This document shows positions 22,774 through 28,227 of a DNA stretch of 28,227 nt, one piece after another; the stretch's first letter is position 1, and every line of letters begins with the position of its first letter. The notes under the pieces were generated by a model. It was not told where the DNA came from. It did no database searches and worked only from the letters and a program-made list of their open reading frames with translations. Location of the stretch: the NCBI GenBank assembly GCA_964440655.1, contig CAYTTA010000034.1, forward strand, positions 1 through 28,227, read 5' to 3'. The translations under genes were made by a program, and so were the position numbers. The stretch comes from CAYTTA01 sp964440655. Its GTDB lineage: Bacteria > Bacteroidota > Rhodothermia > Balneolales > Balneolaceae.

Positions 22774-23816
22774 AGGAGTTGAGTCTGCCCGTTATCTGCC
22801 GGGAGGTGGATCTGACCCCCTACAACACATTCGGTGTAGAGGCAACGGCCGCACGTTGGTTCCGTTTCTCCCGCGAGGAGGAGCTTTATCGCCTCGGCCG
22901 GGATGATGCGGCGGATCTTCTCGTGCTGGGCGAAGGGAGCAACATTCTCTTTCTGGACCGTGTGCCCTCCCTGGTTGCCAAGAACGAGATCCGCTTCATA
23001 CAGAAGGCAGAGGAGAGCGCACACGAAGTGATTGTGGAGGCGGGGGGCGGCACCAACTGGCATGAGCTGGTGTCATGGTGTGTGGAGAGGGGGCTGGGGG
23101 GGATCGAGAACCTTGCACTGATTCCCGGTACTGCCGGTGCCGCTCCGATCCAGAACATTGGAGCATACGGGGTGGAGCTCAGCCATTTGTTCCACTCCCT
23201 GCGGGCATTTGACCTTCACAGGAGTGAAATGAGGACATTCCTTCCGGAAGAGTGCGGGTTCGGCTACCGGGAGAGTGTCTTCAAAAGCGTGTTCCGGAAG
23301 CGATATGTGATAGTCTCGCTGAAACTCCGGCTCAGGAAGGCCCCTCACACGATCCGGGACGGATACCACGCTCTGAGAGAGTGGCTGGAGAAGAGAGGGA
23401 TCGGCAGGCCTGCCATTTCTGATATCTACCGCGGCGTGATCGATATCCGGCGGAGCAAGCTGCCGGATCCCGCGGAGCTGGGCAATGCGGGAAGTTTTTT
23501 CAAGAATCCGGTCATCCCCCTCCGCCAATGGAAAAAGCTGAAAGAGAGCTGGCCCGGAATTCCCTCCTTCTCAGCCGGACCTGCGGAGGTGAAAGTGCCG
23601 GCTGCCTGGCTGATCGAACATGCCGGATGGAGAGGCAGACGACTTGGCAATACCGGCACACACCGCGATCAGGCTCTGGTGATTGTCAATTACGGGGGGG
23701 CAAGCGGGCTGGAGATCTTCCGTTTTTCGGAACAGGTCCGCATGGCGGTTCTTGAGAAATTCGGTATCAGCCTGGAGAGGGAGGTGAATGTGGAGGGGAT
23801 GGCGGCAGATGAATAG
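22770..23816 (+). CDS. murB: UDP-N-acetylenolpyruvoylglucosamine reductase
   Basis: MurB is the FAD enzyme that reduces enolpyruvyl-UDP-GlcNAc to UDP-MurNAc in peptidoglycan synthesis. The 348-residue product has the FAD motifs LVLGEGSNILF and PGTAGAAPIQNIGAYGVEL, GYRESVFKS of the type I Tyr loop, GNAGSFFKNP with the catalytic Ser, and the late Glu in LEREVNVEG. AEWLIEHAGW-like AAWLIEHAGWRG is also present. Its ATG overlaps the previous stop as ATGA, so translation is probably coupled. Confidence 0.97.
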   Translation: MKELSLPVICREVDLTPYNTFGVEATAARWFRFSREEELYRLGRDDAADLLVLGEGSNILFLDRVPSLVAKNEIRFIQKAEESAHEVIVEAGGGTNWHELVSWCVERGLGGIENLALIPGTAGAAPIQNIGAYGVELSHLFHSLRAFDLHRSEMRTFLPEECGFGYRESVFKSVFRKRYVIVSLKLRLRKAPHTIRDGYHALREWLEKRGIGRPAISDIYRGVIDIRRSKLPDPAELGNAGSFFKNPVIPLRQWKKLKESWPGIPSFSAGPAEVKVPAAWLIEHAGWRGRRLGNTGTHRDQALVIVNYGGASGLEIFRFSEQVRMAVLEKFGISLEREVNVEGMAADE

Positions 23817-25485
23817 ATTCCGGTCAAATTACCTGCCGGAGGATGCCGCAGAAACGGAGCGGCAGCGCAGCACGACCTACAAGGAAGAGACGGAAAGGAT
23901 GATGTGGCGTGCTCTGGCTCTTCTGTTCCCGGGAGGAGAGCAGGCGGATCCTTCCCCCGACAGGGCGGCCGAAGAGACCCGCCGGTGGCTGGAGAAGGAG
24001 TCGGTGGTGATCTACGAAGGGGTGGTGGAATGGGACCGTTGCAGGGTAAAGGTGCCGGTACTGCTTCGCAAGGGAAAGGAGCTGATCCTGGTTCAGCTCT
24101 ACAGCAAGTTGTGGAGAGAAAGGGGGACACGGGTTCACCCATCTCGTATCCAAAGCCGTTCCCTGGGAAATTGTATCCGGGAGACGGCAAAGATGAGAAG
24201 AGTTGTGGAAGCCGCCTTTCCGGGGCTGAAGACGAGTGTCCGGCTCTTTTTCTCCAACGGATCGTTCCGCGCCGGGACCGATCTCTATGAGAAGATCGCC
24301 AGCGGCATCGCGGAGGGTTCGATGGTGAAGTCTCTCTTTGTCGAGGTGGATGCCGATGAAGCGGTCGGAGCGGTTCTCCGGCAGCTGGAGAATAAATCAG
24401 AGAGGCTGCCATCTGCCGGAAGGCGGACAACGATGGAGGCAAAGAAGGGAGATGCAGGATCGGAGAAGTCCGGGGAAAGAAAGACGGGCGAGCAAAATCC
24501 CGGAGAGGGGAGGAGAGGCGGGAAGCGGAGTGGAGTGGAGTTCTCTTCTGAGGGAACATCGCCGGAAAAAGAGCCTCCAGGGTTCATGGATCTCTATCGG
24601 GGCACACCCGGGCGCATCGCGATCGGCCTGAGAAAGAAGCTTCAGGAGATCTCTTCCCGGGGCGGGAATCTCCCTCTGGAGTGGATCAGGGGAGAGCTGG
24701 TGGACAGGTTGAGGAACCTCCGGTATCCGTTGCACTTTATCGATTTCGAAGCAGCCTCCTCGCCGATACCACTCCGGAAGGGGAACAGACCCTACCAACC
24801 GGTCTACTTTCATTTCTCCTGCCACACTCTGCACGAGGATGGCAGGATCCGGCACCGGCAGTGGCTCAATGAGGATCTCCGGCATCATCCCCATGTCCGA
24901 TTTGCCGAAGAGCTGATCTCGGTCCCGGACCTTTCGCAGGGCAGCATCATTCAATACTCCCCCTTTGAAAAGCAGACACTTCAGGCGCTCCGTCGGGAGT
25001 TTGAACGTGAGGGGAAGGCCGGCCTCCGGGATGATCTGAACCGTCTTCTGCAGGGCGACCGCTTCATCGATCTGAAACGCTGGGTGCAGGACTGGTACTA
25101 CAACCGGCAGATGAATTCCGGTCTGGGGTTGAAGGGAGTTCTCCACTCCACGCTTCAGATCAGTGATTTTCTGCAGTCAGAGTATGGAACCAGCGTGCTG
25201 CCGGATGGTGAGCCTGTCCGTCTGGTAAGGGAGGAGGGGGGGCGGATCCATGATCCCTGGCGTGTGATCCAGCTCGATGAATCGATTGGCGACGGAGAGT
25301 CTGCCATGCACGCCTGGCTCTATACGCGAACCCCATGGTGTCCGCCGGAACGCAGCAAGCGGATCCGGGCGGGACTGCGTCGCTATGGCTGGCTGGACAC
25401 CCTTGCGATGGTGATGATCTTTCGGCACTGGCAGCACCGCATCCAGAACGTCCGGGAGGGGGAGGATGTTCTCCTTTGGGAGTGA
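23809..25485 (+). CDS. DUF2779-like protein with degenerate N-terminal nuclease-like domain
   Basis: From the ATG at 23809 (8-base overlap with murB) the product is 558 residues; an ATG at 23788 would add seven. The C-terminal half (about 300-558) resembles DUF2779, thought to have an RNase H/DnaQ-like fold: FIDFEAASSPIP (D312, E314), NRPYQPVYFHFSCHT, IIQYSPFEKQTL (E387), RFIDLKRW (D421) and YGWLDTLAMV (D530) are in the expected order. The N-terminal part (50-150) resembles the PD-(D/E)XK region of such proteins (VVIYEGVVEWDRCRVKVPVL ... LILVQLYSK), but the expected Asp and Glu-x-Lys read Pro, Gln and Tyr. The Cys cluster usual between the domains is absent and replaced by a Lys/Gly/Glu/Ser-rich linker (195-258). 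Possible nucleic-acid enzyme; substrate unknown. Domain assignment is by eye. Confidence 0.72.
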   Translation: MNRFRSNYLPEDAAETERQRSTTYKEETERMMWRALALLFPGGEQADPSPDRAAEETRRWLEKESVVIYEGVVEWDRCRVKVPVLLRKGKELILVQLYSKLWRERGTRVHPSRIQSRSLGNCIRETAKMRRVVEAAFPGLKTSVRLFFSNGSFRAGTDLYEKIASGIAEGSMVKSLFVEVDADEAVGAVLRQLENKSERLPSAGRRTTMEAKKGDAGSEKSGERKTGEQNPGEGRRGGKRSGVEFSSEGTSPEKEPPGFMDLYRGTPGRIAIGLRKKLQEISSRGGNLPLEWIRGELVDRLRNLRYPLHFIDFEAASSPIPLRKGNRPYQPVYFHFSCHTLHEDGRIRHRQWLNEDLRHHPHVRFAEELISVPDLSQGSIIQYSPFEKQTLQALRREFEREGKAGLRDDLNRLLQGDRFIDLKRWVQDWYYNRQMNSGLGLKGVLHSTLQISDFLQSEYGTSVLPDGEPVRLVREEGGRIHDPWRVIQLDESIGDGESAMHAWLYTRTPWCPPERSKRIRAGLRRYGWLDTLAMVMIFRHWQHRIQNVREGEDVLLWE

Positions 25486-25548
25486 CTGCCTCCGTTGCGT
25501 TCAAAAAATGGTGAGGAACCCGTAAATTGAAGCGCACAATGAAATGAG

Positions 25549-27105
25549 ATGAGCAAACCGTTTCATCACCGGATCATGTACCATATCCATTCTGCTTCTT
25601 CTTCCACCCGTATCCTGCGTACGCTTGTCACTCCTCTTCTGCTGATTCTGGCTCTGGCGACAGCGGGATGCACCATTCAGAGAAACCCCGTTTCCGGATC
25701 CAAACGGGCATTCGGCTATACCTGGGAGCAGGAGATTCGGCTGGGTGCCGAATCGGATCCTCAGATTGTGGCGCAGTTCGGACTCTACGAGGATGAGGAG
25801 CTGGCGGAGTATGTGGATCGGATCGGCCGGCAGACACTGGAGAAGAGCCATATGAGGCGGCCCGATACCGAGGCCCGGTTCCGTGAGACCGAGTTCACCT
25901 TCCGGGTTCTGGATTCACCGGTGATCAACGCCTTTGCCCTGCCGGGAGGCTATGTTTACTTCACGCGGGGCATCCTGGCTCACCTGAGCAACGAGGCGCA
26001 GCTGGCGGTCGTGATGGGCCATGAGATCGGACATGTCGCGGCGCGTCACGCCTCCCAGAGGGCGCTTCAGCAGACCCTTGGCCAGGTGGCCGTCATCGGG
26101 GGGGCGGTGATCGGACAGGAGTTGCTCGGCCTGCCGGGAGAGTCCCTTCTGCAGCTCAGCAGCACGGCCGCACAACTGCTCTTTCTCAGTTACAGCCGGG
26201 AGCATGAACGGGAGTCCGACCGGCTGGGAGTGGAGTATGCGGCAATGAACGGGTATGTAGCCTCCGAAGGTGCAGCCCTGTTCACCAGCCTGAAGCGGAT
26301 TGCGGAGCAGTCGGGACAGAGCATTCCCAATTTCGTCTCCACCCACCCCGATCCGGGAGAGCGGGAAGAGAACATACCCCGATATGCCGCCCGGTGGGAG
26401 GAGGAGGGGTATGAGCAGACGATCACCGGTGAGGATCGTTTCATGGAGATGATCGATGGAATCGTTTTCGGTGAGAACCCCCGCCAGGGCTTCACCCGGG
26501 ATTACACCTTCTATCACCCTGATCTTGCGTTCCGGTTTGATACTCCTTCCGGATGGGATGTGATCAATCAGCCCTCCCAGGTTGCCCTTCTGAGTCCGGA
26601 GGAGGATGCAGTGATCCTTTTCAGTATCGATTCAGGCGCCGACTCCCCGCGAAACGCCATTGAGGCGGTGCTCTCCCAGGACGGGATCGAGCCGCTGGAA
26701 CAGAGTGAGACCCGGAGCCGCGGTGGTTTCCCGGCCTGGGAAGCGCAGGCTGCAGCCCGTCTCAATGACGGCACCCCGGTAGGGCTTCACCTCTATGCGG
26801 TGGAGTACGGAGATTATATCTACCGGTTTCTGAGCTACTCCACAGAGCAGACTTTTCCGAACCATGTCCGGACCTTCTCCCGGATCGCGGGTTCCTTCGA
26901 CGAGCTCACCGACAGGGAGATTCTCGGCATCCAGCCGGCCCGGCTCCGCGTCTTCCGGGCGGAGAGATCCGGAACCCTCGAGTCTTTTCTCCCCGAGCGG
27001 CTTCCATTGGGAATTGCCCCCGATGAGGTTGCCATCATCAATCAGATGAATCTGGATTCTCCTGTCCGTGAGGGAGAGTGGATCAAGATTCCGGTTCAGG
27101 ATTAG
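25549..27105 (+). CDS. M48-family zinc metalloprotease, predicted lipoprotein
   Basis: The 518-residue protein has a lipoprotein signal (hydrophobic LVTPLLLILALATAGC, lipid Cys about 41), so it is probably anchored in the envelope facing the periplasm. The M48 site is complete: GHEIGH at 157-162 with the catalytic Glu, and SREHERESDRLG with the third ligand near E222. FALPGGYVYFTRGIL precedes it as in BepA/LoiP-type proteases that clear misfolded outer-membrane proteins. After the catalytic domain (to about 300) comes a separate beta-rich domain (about 325-460, starting FYHPDLAFRFDTPSGWDV), PsbP/DcrB-like in appearance, and a LysM-like end (EGEWIKIP). Starts at 25549 or 25576 are both compatible with the signal. 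A 63-base gap separates it from the previous gene. Confidence 0.92.
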   Translation: MSKPFHHRIMYHIHSASSSTRILRTLVTPLLLILALATAGCTIQRNPVSGSKRAFGYTWEQEIRLGAESDPQIVAQFGLYEDEELAEYVDRIGRQTLEKSHMRRPDTEARFRETEFTFRVLDSPVINAFALPGGYVYFTRGILAHLSNEAQLAVVMGHEIGHVAARHASQRALQQTLGQVAVIGGAVIGQELLGLPGESLLQLSSTAAQLLFLSYSREHERESDRLGVEYAAMNGYVASEGAALFTSLKRIAEQSGQSIPNFVSTHPDPGEREENIPRYAARWEEEGYEQTITGEDRFMEMIDGIVFGENPRQGFTRDYTFYHPDLAFRFDTPSGWDVINQPSQVALLSPEEDAVILFSIDSGADSPRNAIEAVLSQDGIEPLEQSETRSRGGFPAWEAQAAARLNDGTPVGLHLYAVEYGDYIYRFLSYSTEQTFPNHVRTFSRIAGSFDELTDREILGIQPARLRVFRAERSGTLESFLPERLPLGIAPDEVAIINQMNLDSPVREGEWIKIPVQD

Positions 27106-27154
27106 CAACCGCAAAAAAAGAAGCCTGAATCTCAGAAAATTCTCTCAACCAATG

Positions 27155-27185
27155 GGGATTTTTCCGGCCTTCTCCGGAAAGTCCC
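27155..27185. other. Imperfect hairpin in the M48-purB gap
   Basis: TTTCCGG (27161-27167) and CCGGAAA (27174-27180) pair perfectly around a six-base loop, and GGGA/TCCC extend the stem across a small internal bulge. It ends 31 bases before the purB ATG. No T-run follows on the plus strand. It may terminate M48 transcription or be a structured purB leader. Confidence 0.4.
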
Positions 27186-27216
27186 TTCGCATCACCATAC
27201 ACACCATTCGATTTTC

Positions 27217-28227
27217 ATGATCAAACGATATTCCCGGGAGGAGATGTCCTCCATCTGGTCGGAAGAAAACCAGTACAACGCCTGGCTGAAAGTGGAACTC
27301 GCCGCCTGCCGCGCCTGGAGCCGTCTGGGCCGGATACCGGCCGAGGATGTGGATCTGCTCTATGAAAGGGCGTCTTTCGACGTGGACCGCATTCACGAGA
27401 TTGAACAGGAGACGCGTCACGATGTGGTCGCCTTTACACGTGCGGTTTCTGAAACCCTTGGCCCGGAGAAGAAATGGGTCCACTACGGGCTCACTTCTAC
27501 CGATGTGGTCGATACGGCCAACGGACTTCGGCTCAAGGAGGCCAATGCCCTGCTCAGGGAGGGACTCGAAAAAGTGATCGCTGTACTGGCCGAGCGGGCC
27601 CGGGAGCACAAGTACACGGTAATGATGGGGCGTACGCACGGCGTCCATGCCGAGCCGGTCACCTTCGGGCTGAAGTGCGCTCTCTGGTATGCCGAGATGA
27701 ACCGGAACCTGGAGCGGTTCAACCGGGCCGCCGAAGAGGTGGAGTTCGGCAAACTCTCCGGGGCGGTGGGAACGTTTGCCCATATTCCCCCGGAAGTGGA
27801 GCAGTACACCTGCGAGGAGCTCGGCCTTCAGCCGGCACCGGTTTCCACCCAGACCCTGCAGCGGGACCGGCACGCCCACTACCTGTCGGTTCTCGCCCTG
27901 ATCGGGTCGACCCTGGAGAAGATGGCGGTTGAAATCCGCCACCTGCAACGAACCGAACTCCGGGAGGCGGAGGAGTATTTCAGCCGGGGACAGAAGGGCT
28001 CCTCGGCGATGCCGCACAAAAGGAACCCGGTCAGCTCGGAGAACATCACCGGATGTGCAAGGGTATTGAGGGGATATATGGTATCCGCCTATGAGAATGT
28101 CCCGCTCTGGCATGAACGGGATATATCACACTCCTCGGTGGAGAGGATCATCCTTCCGGACGCAACCATTCTTCTGGACTACATGCTCCATCGATTTGCC
28201 GGTGTAATGGGCAATCTTGTGGTCTAT
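27217..28227 (+). CDS. purB: Adenylosuccinate lyase, 3' end cut by window edge
   Basis: 337 codons are visible without a stop. PurB splits SAICAR and adenylosuccinate, releasing fumarate, in two steps of purine synthesis. The start MIKRYSREEMSSIWSEENQY is typical, followed by TSTDVVDTA, GRTHGVHAEPVTFG (catalytic His region) and the fumarase/aspartase-superfamily signature GSSAMPHKRNP at 261-271, then ERDISHSSVER. The C-terminal domain is outside the window. The ATG at 27217 has no Shine-Dalgarno sequence. Confidence 0.96.
   Translation, partial: MIKRYSREEMSSIWSEENQYNAWLKVELAACRAWSRLGRIPAEDVDLLYERASFDVDRIHEIEQETRHDVVAFTRAVSETLGPEKKWVHYGLTSTDVVDTANGLRLKEANALLREGLEKVIAVLAERAREHKYTVMMGRTHGVHAEPVTFGLKCALWYAEMNRNLERFNRAAEEVEFGKLSGAVGTFAHIPPEVEQYTCEELGLQPAPVSTQTLQRDRHAHYLSVLALIGSTLEKMAVEIRHLQRTELREAEEYFSRGQKGSSAMPHKRNPVSSENITGCARVLRGYMVSAYENVPLWHERDISHSSVERIILPDATILLDYMLHRFAGVMGNLVVY

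Noticed and set aside
27145..28113. Minus-strand open frame of 322 codons opposite purB
   Set aside because: purB with its signature occupies the other strand; the antisense frame has no domain.

Overview
The window reads as an ordinary chromosomal stretch of a Gram-negative bacterium of the FCB (Bacteroidota-like) group, most likely the Balneolota/Rhodothermota side. The reasons are: outer-membrane proteins (TamB, an Omp85-type barrel, an M48 lipoprotein), a 30-residue AURKAIP1/COX24-type ribosomal-like peptide typical of Bacteroidota, a GldE-like DUF21/CBS protein, fairly high GC, mostly weak or absent Shine-Dalgarno sequences, and several candidate promoters resembling the Bacteroidota -33 TTTG / -7 TAnnTTTG pattern. 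The phylum call is inference; no rRNA is present. No CRISPR array, insertion sequence, prophage, tRNA or rRNA was seen.

Left part (1-15797, mostly minus strand). A sodium:alanine symporter, cut by the left edge, diverges from an HU/IHF-family gene. HU converges on a long minus-strand run: NFACT/RqcH, then aroK-aroB-tamB-rnr and finally a 1186-residue protein fusing a metallopeptidase-like domain, a TolB-like propeller and an Omp85-type barrel. aroK to the fusion gene are tightly spaced and look like one operon mixing shikimate synthesis, envelope biogenesis and RNA turnover.

Middle (15796-20497). The RqcH start codon overlaps, on the other strand, the start codon of an unrecognised 220-residue protein. 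That gene converges on the 30-residue basic peptide gene across a shared bidirectional terminator. Then comes a compact lysine/diaminopimelate operon, lysC-dapB-dapA-dapD, with start-stop overlaps at the first two junctions.

Right part (20498-28227, plus strand). It holds ssb; then a DUF21/CBS/CorC protein, murB and a DUF2779-like protein in overlapping array; a secreted M48 metalloprotease lipoprotein; and purB, cut by the right edge.

Most genes are core housekeeping and I see no unmistakable new defence or mobile system. The parts most worth attention are the peptidase-propeller-Omp85 fusion in the tamB operon, the unknown gene sharing its start with rqcH, the tiny ribosomal-like gene with a structured leader, and the DUF2779 protein whose N-terminal nuclease-like domain appears to have lost its catalytic residues.
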